A stretch of DNA of 64,000 nucleotides from Atrina japonica (GCA_030159075.1 BROG01000110.1:107501-171500), one strand, 5' to 3'; positions 1 to 22,840 are shown, counted from the stretch's first letter. Notes: generated by a model not told the origin, from the sequence alone. Numbers and translations: made by a program.

Positions 1-534
1 GGTTGATATCAACTGCATTTTCAAAATATCGTAAATCTGTTAATTGAATTGGTTGCCTTGAGGGAGACATTAATATCGGTCCATATCTTTACGTCCTTGA
101 TATATTTTAATCCACAAGTAAAATTCTGAGTGTGTTCTTTTCAAATCCTTTAGCAAATATAAGAAATACATTTATATCAGTCATTGTATTGATAACGATA
201 AACAACAGATTAAAGGTGTAGTAGTAGTAAAGGAGAGGTATAGAAACAAACATGAAATAGATTTGTCATTAAATACTAAGTAATTGAAGTTGAACCAGTC
301 AGTCTTATACAGTATACAGACAGTTTTGATATTCACATTAGTAATATTGCTCGCCATAAAGATAACACTTTGTATATACTGACAAGGACAAACCTTTAGT
401 ACATTTATTTGATCTGGGTTTGCCCATCTATAAGTCCTCTAATAGACATTTTGAATACTCACAAGAACAGAGTCAGTGTTTGGTAGATTTCATTTCTTTT
501 TTTCTGTATCTGGTCATTTCTGTTGTCATTTATC
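1..534. other. Non-coding, presumably PGAP1 intron
   Basis: No exon with good borders, no recognised repeat. Confidence 0.5.
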
Positions 535-1690
535 ATTAGCGTGTTCATTCCTGTTTTACTGTCACCTGTATTCTGTTCTGCTATCATCTGTATTCAGTAA
601 TTTCTGTTTTGCTGTCATATGTATGTGCTAATTTCTGTTTTGCTGCCATTGGTATAGGGACATTTCTATTTTACTCTCATTTGTATAAGCACATTTTTGT
701 TTTTCAGTCATCTTTATAGGGACATTTCTGTTTTGTTATAATCTATATAGGGACATTTCTGTTTTGCTATCATTTGTATAGGGACATTTCTGTTTTACTC
801 TCATTTGTATAAGCACATTTTTGTTTTTCAGTCATCTTTATAGTGACTTTTCTGTTTTGCTATAATCTATATAGGGACATTTCTGTTTTACTCTCATTTG
901 TATAAGCACATTTTTGTTTTTCAGTCATCTTTATAGGGACTTTTCTGTTTTGCTATCATTTGTATAGGGACTTTTCAGTTTTGCTATCATTTGTATAGGG
1001 ACATTTTTGTTTTGCTATCATCTGTATAGGGACTTTTCTGTTTTGCTATAATCTGTATAGGGACTTTTCAGTTTTGCTATCATTTGTATAGGGACATTTT
1101 TGTTTTGCTATCATCTGTATAGGGATATTTCTGTTTTGCTATAATCTGTATAGGGACTTTTTAGTTTTGCTATCATTTGTATAGGGACATTTTTGTTTTG
1201 CTATCATCTGTATAGGGACATTTCTGTTTCGTTGTCATGTGTATATGGGCAGTGCTATTTTGCTGTCATCTCTATTTGGACATTGCTGTTTTGCTGTCAT
1301 CTCTATTTGGACATTTCTGTTTTGCTATAATCTGTATAGGGACTTTTCTGTTTTGCTATCATCTGTATAGGGACTTTTCTATTTTGCTATCATCTGTATA
1401 GGGACTTTTCTGTTTTGCTATCATTTGTATATGGACTTTTCTATTTTGCTATCATCTGTATAGGGACTTTTCTGTTTTGCTATCATCTGTATATGGATTT
1501 TTCTGTTTTGCTATCATCTGTATATGGACATTTCTGTTTTGCTATCATCTGTATAGGGACATTTCTGTTTTACTGTCATCTGTATAGGGACATTTCTGTT
1601 TTACTGTCATCTGTATAAGGACATTTCTGTTTTACTGTCATCTGTATAGGGACATTTCTGTTTTACTGTCATCTGTATACACTCATTTTT
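535..1690. repeat. Minisatellite, 31-bp unit, about 37 copies
   Basis: Units contain GGGACATTTCTGTTTTGCTA followed by TCATCTGTATA. Copies drift slightly (TTTTACTG, TTTTCAGT variants). On the plus strand each unit is a pyrimidine-rich run ending TATAG|GG. Short open frames inside (e.g. 1415-1618) are products of the repeat. It lies upstream of the first PGAP1 exon in the window. Confidence 0.93.
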
Positions 1691-2029
1691 GTTTTGCTGT
1701 CATCTGTATGTGGTCATTTCTATTTTGGTTTAGCATTAATTGCTTTGTTTCCTCATTCAAAAATTTAGGAAAAGACATTAGCATCTTGTGAAAAGGATAG
1801 ATAGAAAATAACAGTTAAGCTGTTAGTATTATTATTATTTTTTTAATTTTTGATATTCTGTTGTTGGTACGTGTAGTACATATACTGATATAGTGCTGTG
1901 TCTGGTAAATCGACATGTCTGGTAATTAAGAAAAGAAAAAAAAAGAAACACACAATTTTTACACTTCCATCAACCTGCTACAAACCAAGTGCTCACTGGG
2001 TTTCTCTGTTACTAAAAATCATTGATATA

Positions 2030-2435
2030 CAATAGTACTTTGATGAGTCGAAGTTCAAGGGACCACATGTTTTTAGTTTCCCATGTTCTATAAGGTATAT
2101 ATGACTGCTTCAAAACCATTTAAGACATGAACGGTCATTATGATTAATAGATTGTGCTAAAAACTTAATTTTTGTGAAATTAAAACATTGAGTCAGGATG
2201 AGAAGAACTATCACTTCGTACACATGTAAATTTTGACTTTGAATTATATGTAAACATTGTTTTTATAGAAATGGGTCCAAAAAATTATTCCAAACATAGA
2301 GAAATTTGACTCATAAAAGTTTGAATTATAAAATATTTTTAAGTAGCATTGAATTAAAAATTTGGGGGACTTTGTGAATAGTTAAAACATGGAGATATTC
2401 GACTCATTGGGGTTTGACTCATCAAAGTTCTTCTG
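2030..2435. mobile_element. Pogo/Tigger-like MITE, about 406 bp
   Basis: Inverted ends: the left reads ACTTTGATGAGTCGAAGTT, the right ends GACTCATCAAAGTTCTTCTG. TA flanks both sides. Related copies lie at 23771-24222 and 28143-29482, with a decayed one at about 22320-22670. No transposase is encoded. Assignment to pogo/Tigger rests on the CAGT..ACTTCGAT-type ends and TA target. Confidence 0.75.
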
Positions 2436-2483
2436 TATTTGAAATTAGACTTTCATCGAAAAATAAATGTTAAGTTTTCCTAG

Positions 2484-2511
2484 ACACAGATCTCTTGGAT
2501 GTACCAAAAAG
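2484..2511 (+). other. Candidate 28-bp PGAP1 microexon
   Basis: TTTTCCTAG precedes and GTAAGC follows a 28-bp stretch. In the frame of the next exon it reads HRSLGCTKK with no stop. Phase fits the exon at 3059, but I cannot match the residues to PGAP1 with confidence, and such AG/GT pairs occur by chance. Confidence 0.2.
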
Positions 2512-3058
2512 GTAAGCACAGTATCCTTTTTTTGGAGAAGTTGTATCATTTTTTTATTTGTACAGCTTTTTGTGAAATGTGTTTACAAATAAACTTTAAA
2601 TGCACTTAATTACTTCACTTATAATGTTTATTCCAGACATTTTATATAAATACATTTTCTTATTTGAACACAATGTAAATAACTGAGTCTTTTGAAGTGT
2701 TTCATTAGAGGCTTTTGCCATGTTGATCTGAACACAGTTACATGTCAATATAAATGATAATGCATAGAGATTGACATTTCTTGTGTATATATGCATGTCA
2801 TTGAGTTTAATTAAGAGTGAAGAAAATGGTAAATTACATCAAATTTACATGCTTTGTATGTTCAAGGGATTAATATTACAATTTTCCGCACCACACTGCC
2901 ATGTTTATTTACACGGGGGTTGTTTAAATATTGTCAACACGGGAGTCCACATAAAGCTACAAACGTTCGTTATTTCCTGTTTCTGTATGCGGAGCCTTTG
3001 AAGTTTTATATTTTGAAGTTATAAAATAATAAAAGAAGGTTTTGTATTTGTTTTTCAG

Positions 3059-12267
<9,209 letters not shown>

Positions 12268-13140
12268 TGAACATGAGGATGAAATTAAAAATTTTCTACT
12301 TATCTCATTCCTGACCCATGACAATAGATAATGTAAACGAAGTTTATGATACGTTAACTAATGTCCAGCATTATAAACTTGCAGACATACAGAATTGATG
12401 GTTAGTGTCTTAAAATACAGCTTGCATTTGGACGAGCGTTAAAAAATTACATGAATGGCAAGTCTTGTTGAGTCTGTGTCGTTTTTCTGACCCAAGTTCA
12501 AATACAACCTGTATTTTAAGACACATACCATCTATTCTGTTTATCCTGTAACATATTATTGCTACTGAGTTAATTCATACCTCAATTTTAATGTATTGGA
12601 ATATGCTTGCTGCCACTTTTCCCAAAAATATTTAACAAAATATGTAAGATGCTATAGGATGTGTAATGTTATTCCAACAGTAAACTACAAGTTCAGCGTA
12701 ACTCAACAAGTTTAGAACAAAATCATGTTTGATATCTGTCACTGACTGAATACAGCTGTGTTGTATCAACAACAGATATACAATATTTCTGGTCTTAGTT
12801 ACAGGATAAATGTACTTACCTGGTTAGCCAGGTAATCTCTATAAACAATTTTCTTCATATGGAAGTACAATGTATATTGTTTTCCTACGTTATGGAGGGT
12901 CATTAACCCATATACCCCTAAAGACACATTTGGACTGATTTACAGAAGAGTCCATTGTTTTTAGGAGTTGATGAATTAAGTCAGTGTTTTGGTATTTGAT
13001 ACCATTATAGCCTACTTTACAGTAAATAAGTTGCATTTTGACTTCAGTATTGCATCATCATTTTTTTTTTCATGTGTTTAACACATGTTTTTATTAATTA
13101 TTTGACCAGTTGATGCTAACTACATTGATTTAAATCAAAA
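12268..13140 (+). other. Probable PGAP1 3' UTR and flank
   Basis: No exon. It holds one TTAA micro-MITE copy at 12903-12979. No convincing AATAAA signal marks the transcript end. Confidence 0.4.
12903..12979. mobile_element. TTAA-flanked micro-MITE (copy 4)
   Basis: TTAACCCATATACCCCTAAA to AGGAGTTGATGAATTAA, 77 bp. Confidence 0.65.
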
Positions 13141-13142
13141 TA

Positions 13143-13290
13143 CAGTCAACTCCGCTTATAACGAAATCTTATAGAACCAAATACTAGTTATAGTGAGGAT
13201 ATATATTTTCCCCGTGCATTTCTTACATTATACTATATGAGTAACAAATCTGGCTATAACAAGGTTTAAAGTTGTAAGTGGAGTTGACTG
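13143..13290. mobile_element. TA-flanked MITE with near-perfect TIRs, 148 bp
   Basis: The left end CAGTCAACTCCGCTTATAAC pairs with the right end GTTGTAAGTGGAGTTGACTG at 18 of 20 positions. TA target duplications lie on both sides (13141-13142, 13291-13292). No coding capacity. Type: Tc1/mariner-pogo style by target. Confidence 0.82.
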
Positions 13291-13724
13291 TAAACAACTA
13301 GAAAGCTTACAGTTCGGCATCTGTTCATCGTGGGTTTAGTATACTTGTATATAGTTTATACAATCAAACCCCAATATATTAAATCAAAAGGGGATGAATT
13401 TTTCTTTCAAATAAATGGGTTTCAGAATAACTGGTTATAATGATAATAAGGAAGTTTTGTCAGGGATCAAAATCAATTCAAATAAAACGTTGATTTCAAA
13501 TGTATTAGGGTTCAATATAAGTGGGTTCGAGTGTATATAATAGAACTCCCAAGGCTACTGTGAATGTAGAACTCTTCTTTTTGTTTTTTTTAATTCTGTC
13601 CACTTGTACAACACAAGTTTATTCTAGTGCTCCCTAAGGATTGTACAAAATAAGTGTGTTGTAGTGTTATGTGTCATTGTATAATATACTCTTAGACTAG
13701 TGGTTAAACTACAAACCTAACAGG

Positions 13725-13933
13725 GGCCTCACCGCCCGAGTGGTTAGAGCAATGCGCTTTGAATCATGAAGTATCTCACTTCTGGTCAGTGCAAGTTCAA
13801 GCCCAGCTAGAACCTAACCTGATTTTTTAAAGACAGTTTGCCTGTTATCTCTCCTCCATCAATAAAAGTGCCCCACCATATAACTGAAACGTGTGATAGA
13901 TTGTTGAGTGTGGTGGTGTAAAACACTGCAAGA
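13725..13933 (+). mobile_element. SINE family B
   Basis: Head GCCCGAGTGGTTAGAGCAAT, tail CATATAACTGAAACGTGTG and GTGTGGTGGTGTAAAACACT. Ends are less clear than in the copies at 8193 and 11187. Confidence 0.75.
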
Positions 13934-15288
13934 ACTGTGCAGGCGGTGTATTGCAGTGATGGTTTAAGTTTATCAAATCTGTCCTGGAAACAGGCTTAAA
14001 ATTTTACCTTGTTTAGAAATTAGAAGTATTGATTGATCTTGTGAACTCCTGATTAGTCTTCCAGTGTGCCATCAACTAGCTAAACCTGACTCTGTTACCA
14101 AGGTAACCAAAATGTATATACTTCAATACAAACATAGAATTGTCAGAAAATGTGTTATCATAATTATAGATATGTATAAAATCTTTCAGAGGTATGATAA
14201 CTATTGTTCAACTCAAGTTGAACCTCACTCAGACCAATAATTTTGGTTTTTTTTGTGGTAGTTTGATTCTGGGAAGTTTATTAAAAGTCAGTAATTCCAG
14301 TCCAACTCATTGTTTTGACTTATGACAACCCCAGATGACTTGATTTAAATTGTTCTTGCACAGGCATTGTGGGTAAATTGTATTTGGAAGTAACTGCAAG
14401 TACATTTCTGTGTTTTCATCATGAAAAGTAGTCAGTTGTTCAGAATTTAGAAGGGTTCATATACAGAAGTTATTTTGTACTTGAAAATACTTGTACATGT
14501 AGGAGGAAAATTTTTGGACTTTATTAACATAATCACTGAAGTGATCCAACCAGTATTGAATGATTTGGGGTTATTTTTATTTACCCTGGATCATGTTTTA
14601 ATGAGGACATTCTCACAATCATGAGGGCATTAACAATTTAGCCAACATACACATTTTACATATACATATATGTATAGGGCATTATCATTACGATTGTACA
14701 TGTAGGGATGTAAACAATGTGTAATATCAGATTTCCTAAAGTCATAACAACATAAAAACTGGATCTGGTTTGGGGAAGATGTCATTCCAGACACTGTCCA
14801 TTACTGCACTGAGCTGTCCCAGTGGTCTACGAATAACAGGGACATTTATGATTTTGTAGGGCCATTTACCCAATGGTTCACTCAGACTGGATCACTGGAT
14901 CATGGTCAAGAAGTTCTAGGTTTTTAGGAGGAATGGTTTTTGGAATTTCTCTCTACAGTTATATGATCAGCTTGTATATGTGTTATATTGTTTATTGTGG
15001 ACAATTTTGTAAAAACTCTTGGAATATGCCTACCTCATTTAACAAAGTATTATCTGGGAGTTCAAGTGGAATTTGTGATGAATGGAAGCAATGCAACATC
15101 AATTTATAGATGTGGTGCTTGCTTTTCAAGAAACATTTAACATTAAATATTAATTGACATTTATCAGGTTTTAATTCTTCAGAAGGTTTGGAATAAAGTG
15201 TTCATATTTTGCTGCAAATTTACCTTTGATAAATTGTGGATTATGAAGACTAAGTGAGGTATATGAAATATTGAAGGAGGTTGCTTAT
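13934..15288. other. Intergenic, nothing recognised
   Basis: Between the convergent PGAP1 and JMJD8 genes. The 78-codon frame at 14873-15109 has no borders or similarity I can support. Confidence 0.4.
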
Positions 15289-15507
15289 GTATACCTGGAA
15301 ATTATTGTTCCCATTTAATATTTCGCCCCGAGATGAAAGGGCAAATTTAAAATTTATGCAAAAATATCAAGCTAAATAATTGAATCATTTGTCATTAATG
15401 TCATCCATGTGAATATAGTGATATAGTGTGAATTTAAGACCGAGTGAAAATGTTTTCTGTCATATAAGGGGGAATATAACCAGGGGCAAAAATTATCAGG
15501 TGTAGTA
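15289..15507. mobile_element. MITE family D (GTATACCTGGAAAT ends)
   Basis: Begins GTATACCTGGAAATTATTG and ends GGGGCAAAAATTATCAGGTG. It shares the inner motif CGCCC[TC]GAGATGA with copies at 39015-39190 and 40637-40877. Confidence 0.6.
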
Positions 15508-17460
15508 TTTAAGTTAAGAAGTCAACATATTTTACGTACTTCCATTGCTGTTTATATCATGTTTTGACTTCTAGATACATATAACTAGAAATGATTTAAA
15601 AATCACCAATTTGTATTAAGGGAGGTAACTCTAATAGACTCGCTGCATATAATTGGCATTTTAGCCATGAATTATCATTGGTGCCAGTGTCGCAGTTAAA
15701 ATTTGAATGATCATGCAAAATATTACATCTCGTACATAATATAACTAGTTTATTTCAAGTCTGTAGGATAGTTTCCTAGATCACAAAAAAAAACCAAACA
15801 AATAAACCACATTTTTCTTGTGGTGGGTAACCTTCTGTCTGTGGACAAATTCTGGATATAGACCACTAAGAAATCTGAAAAATTGAATAACGGACATACA
15901 GTATGTGAATAAACCATATATAATCCGTTCACTGCGATCTTCTCTGATAGAATTAGAAATGAAGTTTAGTCAATATTTTTAGCAACAAAACAGAAAACAT
16001 TGACACTTAATACTGATATCTTGACAGAAAAATTGTCTGCATACTTTGTCATATCAACCAGAGTAAAATCAAAAGGAATTAAGAAGTACACAACCTGATC
16101 ATTGAAGGTGTTTAATAACATAAATAAAGCAATAAGACCGAGACAAGCATTTTTATGATAAAAGGGCCGATAATAGGCGATGGTTGACAATACCCAGTTC
16201 TTACTCTGTTCAAGTTATATGTGCGTTATGACAATCTTGTAACTTGTATATATGTGTAAAGTCAGCATAAAATGCTGTGTCACCTGATTTTCTTTCGAGA
16301 AAATTTCAATTTTCCAAAAAATTTAAAACTGTGTAATGGGGTAGGCCCTATGTCTTGCATATAACAATTTAATATTACATTTCCCCTTCCCTCTTGAAAA
16401 AAAAAATCCTAGAACTGCCACTGGTATTGAATTACTGACCAATAACCAACTACATTATCTGAAAAACAGTCGCTCACTAACCAGTTAATAGATACTGGCT
16501 GATTTTCCAAGTTTGAAAAACTGAAAATGGCGCATGTCAGAACACTTAGACATCTAATGTTGTTAGATTCTGTATTTTTAGTTGCCTAGATTTTGTAGTT
16601 TTATACTGAAATAGAAACCTGATTATATTTTGTCTCTTAGTTTCTTTATTTTGATAAATGGATATTTTTAAAAAAAAAAAATGTAATCAAGAGAACTCAA
16701 AGTAAATTGTGTTCAAAAGACTTTGTGTTTTAAATCGTAGTTTTCAGTAAAATGTGTAAACAAAATTGAGTCTTGTTGTTGTTGTTTTTTTTTATTAGAT
16801 GTAGAAATTGTGCAGAATTGAAAGTCTTCATAATCTGTTATCTACATGTAGCTTTTCTGTCTTTTTGGTTGTGTTTCTGTTGCTTATCCATCTTATCAAT
16901 ATCACCGATATGGTAATGGTATGGTAATGCTGTCCATAAATGACGATTGTACCTCGTGACTTGTAACATGAAAACTAAACCCCTCTGGGTGAGAACATAA
17001 CTGAAAAATCACTCATCCTATTGGACAAGTGATTTTGAAAACCAGTTGTCCCTAGATAGCCACAGCTTGTCCCAATGTTTTATAAACTTTTATTGAACCA
17101 TTTAGACTAACTATTCATTCATTTCTCTGATATGGGACTTATAATGAATTAAAATGGCAATAAAGGATTTTGAACACATGGTGTTAATGCACTGTTTTAG
17201 AGTCTACAAAAGTAAGATGTTATAGATATAGAAGAAAGGACACGTCACTGGGGGAAAAGTACCCACCCCAAACAACTCGTCCCCAAGCCATTTTCACTCA
17301 TTCAGGACGAGTACATTTTGCCTGTTCCAGGATTTATGTCATAAATGAAACATTAACACCTTTGTTGCTTGTGCCTTCCTTGGATTATAACAATCATCCA
17401 TACTGTTTAGTTGAATAATTTGTACTATGTGACTTGTCTATTATTAATCATTCATATGCT
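15508..17460. other. Intergenic, nothing recognised
   Basis: No exon, array or element that I can support. Confidence 0.4.
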
Positions 17461-17462
17461 GT

Positions 17463-17668
17463 TGAAGGGCTTAAAATTTATGCCTATGCTTGGCACTTAC
17501 GGTCATTAAGAAATGAGGGTTCTTTAATGTGCGGACACCTACTGTGATACGGGACCTCAGTTTTTACTGTCTCATTTGAAAGACAGGAAACCAACCTACC
17601 GCCGACTGGATTGAAGTCACAATCAAGAGTCGAGTGCACAACCGTCTGAATCAGGCCGGCTCCAATGT
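17463..17668 (-). mobile_element. SINE family A, 3'-truncated
   Basis: On the minus strand it starts GAGCCGGCCTGATTCAGACG, has a box B-like segment, then GACAGTAAAAACTGAGGTCC and body; the tail with the AACAAACA repeat is missing. Confidence 0.75.
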
Positions 17669-17709
17669 GACTTGTCATACAAAAATGATAAACCTGTTTC
17701 AGATTTTGT

Positions 17710-18058
17710 CATATATAAAATGAAATATAAAAACCTGATACTTGTGATTCCAGTGGATCAATTCAATCATATATAAAATGAAATATAAACATCTGATACT
17801 TGTAATTCCAGTGGATCAATTCAATCATATATAAAATGAAATATAAAAACCTGATACTTGTAATTCCAGTGGATCAATTCAATCATATATAAAATGAAAT
17901 ATAAAAACCTGATACTTGTAATTCCAGTGGATCAATTCAATCATATATAAAATGAAATATAAAAACCTGATACTTGTGATTCCAGTGGATCAATTCAATC
18001 ATATATAAAATGAAATATAAAAACCAGATACTTGTGATTCCAGTGAATCAGTTCAATC
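17710..18058. repeat. Tandem array, 58-bp unit, six copies
   Basis: Units start CATATATAAAATGAAATATA and end CCAGTGGATCAATTCAAT. Copies are nearly identical except the last, which drifts. Confidence 0.95.
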
Positions 18059-18059
18059 T

Positions 18060-20514
18060 GTCTGTCATAAATTGTAAACTGTCATACAAAGAAACCTGTA
18101 CCGGTATTAGGATTTTTTGTTGATGTATAAAACACCAGCTAAACATCTGGTACTTATTACATTACTAGATTATCAGAGTAAGGGAAACATGATTAATCGA
18201 ACCTAGCTCCACTTTGAGTAGAACCTAGCTCCACTTTGAGTTCCTGATAAAAAAGTATCAGTGGAATCATTAGCAGGGATTGGGATGTTTATCCATCCCA
18301 CCTTTGACTGATATTTGTCTATCTGGAACTCAAATGTTGAGCTTGATTCTTTTTCTCCTGTTTATTAATATATAAATCAGTTTGATCTCTTGTATTAGCT
18401 GCATCATTCACTGTTTGTTCATCCCCCACAAATAAATAAAAACCTGTAATATAGTCATTATTTCCTTTCAAACAAATTTGGTAAGATTTGTGTGTAATAG
18501 ACAATAAATCTAAAACATTTTTTCATGCAGATGTGAAAATATCCTTGATCACCCTGTTTACAGACAATGCACGTAGGGATACAAGGTGTTCTAGATAAGC
18601 AGTTCTGGATAGAATTTTTAAGTACATGTACTGGTAAAAGATGGGATCAATTTATCCCAGGTGCAAGAAAACATATGCAAGTGAAAACCATGTTTCTCAG
18701 CTTTTGGTACACTAATGGTTGAGAAAGTAGCTAAAAAAAAAGCAAAACATGATTAATGGACAGAAAGTCATTTGAAACAAGGTTCTGTATTTAACACAAA
18801 AATGACATATAATGACAAATACCCATAGAAATATTTTGAATGTATATATATCATAATCTATATATAGTTTTCTTTATAAATTGGTGTAGATGTAACATTA
18901 TGGGAGTCAATCCTGTTCATTATTCATAAATTCCAAGTTTTGTCACAGTAATACAAAATGTTTTATTGTTGTTTTTTTATATTCCACCGAAAATTTGTAA
19001 TATATAAATGAAACTGTCACTAAATATAGGTGAAGTGCCACAAATTATGACCTGTGCTATGGACTTAGGCCATGACTTCCATCATATGGAACCTGTGCTT
19101 TCTGTCTCATCCACATGACCTTTCACTTTTTATAGCATTGAACATTTCACTTTTTCAAGGATAAAATACATTGCTTTTTAACCACTGCACTAAAATATTT
19201 TCAAGACAAATTAATTTTGTTATTTACAAATTTTTTATCGGTGATAAGCACCAAGTAATCGTTGGATGCATGTCGACGTATATTTCAAATGTGGGTTAAA
19301 CAACAACTTAACATATTTATTTTGTAAGTGCGATTAGAATCTGAAACATTATTTTCAATAATTTTAGTTGTAATTAAGAATGAAGTAAGCAGCATGATGT
19401 TGTCGACATATCCACATGTAAATTTTTCCAAGTTCAAACTCTCATTATGTTATTATCAAAGAATTAATTTAAATTTATTGATGTCGATTAGGCAGTATCA
19501 AAAAGAGAGTTTAATTTGCAGTTATGCTTATGGTGTAACACTTGACTTGTATAGCTGATTTGTGTTTACCTATTCTGTTGCTTAATACTGTAAAACAAAG
19601 ATCAGAAACTACTCTGTCTGTCTCCATGATCTATATGGTGTCGCTCCTATACTCTGTAAAACTAGTTTATCAGCTTCAGCTACAATTCCACTTAATTTTA
19701 CTATACACATGTACATGTAGATGATGAGTTTTTCTAGACTGCAATTGTTCAATGCTATTGTGGCCTTTTTACAGCCAGCCAGAAGTATATAATGTAATGG
19801 CACACTGTTTTACGCATTCATTTAAGAATGTGTCGTCTAATACAGCTCTGCAACAAGATCATTGTAAAGTACAGACATCATTTTCTTATAAATTGTTTAT
19901 TAAAGTTGTCAATTAATATATGATTACATAACAAACTCCGAAATAAGATTCATCCCTTTAGTTTGACTAGATATTGTAAAAATTAACATACAAAGTACAT
20001 GTATATAAGATGTAGAATTACATGACGTATCTGATGATAATGATAAGTATCTATGGCCTGTTGTATCAAAATTGTTGTCTTTTTCATGTGTTAAAAATAT
20101 TCAGAATTAAAATCTTCATATGTGTGATTGATTTAGTTACAGGTAATTTTTACACCGACATATTCTGATCCATATAAAGGTGTGATGTATGATAATGTTA
20201 TATGGTCATATGACCTATGATCACATAGTGATTATAATAATTCTAGGCAGCTACACTGACTATTGTCTGATTTACATAAGATGGTGGCCCAGAGTAACCT
20301 TTTGATTATCGTCAAGATGATTCTACTCACTTTTTGGTTATGATGCATGGAGAATAAGTTTTATTCCTCACTGGATACTCTATTATGTATGGTAGGGATG
20401 CTTACACAAGTCAGTGTAATTTCAATGTTATGTTTCCTAACAAATAATATAAACTTCAAGAAATGATTCATAAGACTACCCTGCCAGGTTATATGGATTT
20501 TACTATACCCGTAT
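18060..20514. other. Intergenic, nothing firm
   Basis: Contains a short duplication GAACCTAGCTCCACTTTGAG near 18200-18240 only. Confidence 0.4.
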
Positions 20515-22165
20515 ATACATGTAAAAGATCTGTAGATTACAGTCATGTGATGTATAAAAGATCTGTAGATTACAGTCATGTGATGTATAAAAGATCTGTA
20601 GATTACTATACCGGTATATAAAAGATCTGTAGATTACAGTCATGTGATGTATAAAAGATCTGTAGATTACTATACCGGTATATAAAAGATCTGTAGATTA
20701 CTATACCGGTATATAAAAGATCTAAAGATTACTATACCGGTATATAAAAGATCTAAAGATTACTATACCGGTATATAAAAGATCTGTAGATTACTATACC
20801 AGTATATAAAAGATCTGAAGATTACTATACCGGTATATAAAAGATCTGAAGATTACTATACCGGTATATAAAAGATCTAAAGATTACTATACCGGTATAT
20901 AAAAGATCTGTAGATTACTATACCGGTATATAAAAGATCTAAAGATTACTATACCGGCATATAAAAGATCTGTAGATTACTACACCGGTATATAAAATAT
21001 CTAAAGATTACTATACCGGTATATAAAAGATCTGAAGATTACTATACCAGTATATAAAAGATCTGTAGATTACTATACCGGTATATAAAAGATCTGTAGA
21101 TTATTATACTGGTATATAAAAGATCTAAAGATTACTATACCGGTATATAAAAGATCTAAAGATTACTATACCGGTATATAAAAGATCTAAAGATTACTAT
21201 ACCGGTATATAAAAGATCTGAAGATTACTATACCGGCATATAAAAGATCTGAATATTACTATAACGGTATATAAAAGATCTGAAGATTACTATACCGGTA
21301 TATAAAAGATCTAAAGATTACTACACCGGTATATAAAAGATCTGAAGATTACTATACCATTATATAAAAGATCTGAAGATTACTATACTGGTATATAAAA
21401 GATCTGAAGATTACTACACCGGTATATAAAAGATCTAAAGATTACTATACCGGTATATAAAAGATCTGAAGATTACTATACCGGTATATAAAAGATCTAA
21501 AGATTACTATACCGGTATAGAAAAGATCTGTAGATTACTATACCGGTATATAAAAGATCTAAAGATTACTATATCGGTATATAAAAGATCTGTAGATTAC
21601 TATACCGGCATATAAAAGATCTGAAGATTACTATACCGGCATATAAAAGATCTAAAGATTACTATACTGGTATATAAAAGATCTGAAGATTACTATAACG
21701 GTATATAAAAGATCTAAAGATTACTATACCGGTATATAAAAGATCTGAAGATTACTATACCGGTATATAAAAGATCTAAAGATTACTATACCGGTATATA
21801 AAAGATTTGAAGATTACTATACAGGTATATAAAAGATCTGAAGATTACTACACCGGTATATAAAAGATCTAAAGATTACTATACCGGAATATAAAAGATC
21901 TAAAGATTACTATACCGGTATATAAAAGATCTGTAGATTACTATATCGGTATATAAAAGATCTGTAGATTACTATAGCTGTATATAAAAGATCTATAGAT
22001 TACTATACCGGTATATAAAAGATCTGTAGATTACTATACCGGTATATAAAAGATCTGTAGATTACTATACCGGTATATAAAAGATCTGTAGATTACTATA
22101 CCGGTATATAAAAGATCTGAAGATTACTATACCGGTATATAAAAGATCTGAAGATTACAGTCATG
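20515..22165. repeat. Minisatellite, 31-bp unit, about 52 copies, TATA-box-like
   Basis: Each unit holds TATACCGGTATA, a perfect 12-bp palindrome, overlapping TATATAAAAG, then AGATCT and GATTAC. Variants CTGTAG, CTGAAG and CTAAAG are interleaved. Both outer ends carry the variant GATTACAGTCATGTGATGTA, suggesting expansion from a single ancestral unit between those flanks. It lies between PGAP1 and JMJD8, 600 bp from the JMJD8 stop. Confidence 0.96.
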
Positions 22166-22319
22166 TGATGTATGATCACATGATTATATTTGTAGCCAGC
22201 TGTAGTATCACAATTAATATAAACTAGATAAAATAAAAACATCATGTGATAGTCTTAGCTTTGTCTGGCTGTATGACAAAAGATTCCGTTAGTTTGCTAC
22301 AGTGAATCAGATTACCTAA

Positions 22320-22670
22320 GACAGTAAAACTTCAAACAGTCAAATTTCTCAATGTTTCGAAATACTGACAAAATTCAAAATAAGTCTTTGGGCACTTTTC
22401 TATAAAAATATTGAAAATCCAACAAATAATTTGTAGTCAAAATTTACACATTACCAAATTGCCTTTCAGAAATTCTTCTTTTTCCCATAAGCACTTATTT
22501 TTCAATTTACAAAAATTAAGCTAATTTTAACAATAATCATTAAAGATTGTGCTTTATATGTCTATGGCTTTTAAGCAGTTATATACACCCTACAGAACCT
22601 CTGTAATTACAAATGGTAGGGTTTCGATATTTTGAACTTTTCTAATTTGTCCCTTGAAATTTGTTATATC
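22320..22670. mobile_element. Decayed pogo/Tigger-like MITE
   Basis: CAAATTTCTCAATGTTTCGA on the left and AAGCAGTTATATACACCCTA on the right align with the better copies at 28143-29482. It lies in the probable JMJD8 3' UTR or flank. Confidence 0.5.
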
Positions 22671-22759
22671 GTGATTTAAATTAATTCTTATTATTTAAAA
22701 ATTTGTTAGGCTTTTGAAAGCCTTGGATTTCACTACTATTGAAGCAGATGACAGTATCA

Positions 22760-22840
22760 TCATCCTAAAAATGTGGATATAAATACACTGGTGTCTATAT
22801 TCAGGGTACCATGCCACCATCTGTCTGGAAAATATATTAT
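22760..22840 (-). CDS. JMJD8: JMJD8 exon 9 with stop
   Basis: Acceptor CCATTTCAG, 27 codons: [26 protein letters not shown], stop TGA at 22762-22760. The distal JmjC histidine is in WWH. The acceptor and first ten exon bases belong to the 35-bp tandem array that extends to 23085. Confidence 0.92.
   Translation of the reverse strand: MIYFPDRWWHGTLNIDTSVFISTFLG

Noticed and set aside
14873..15109. 78-codon frame in the intergenic region
   Set aside because: No similarity, no splice context, and stop-free length expected by chance in a window of this size.
20515..22165. Regular repeats considered as a CRISPR array
   Set aside because: There are no unique spacers: the whole 31-bp unit repeats, and the host is a eukaryote.
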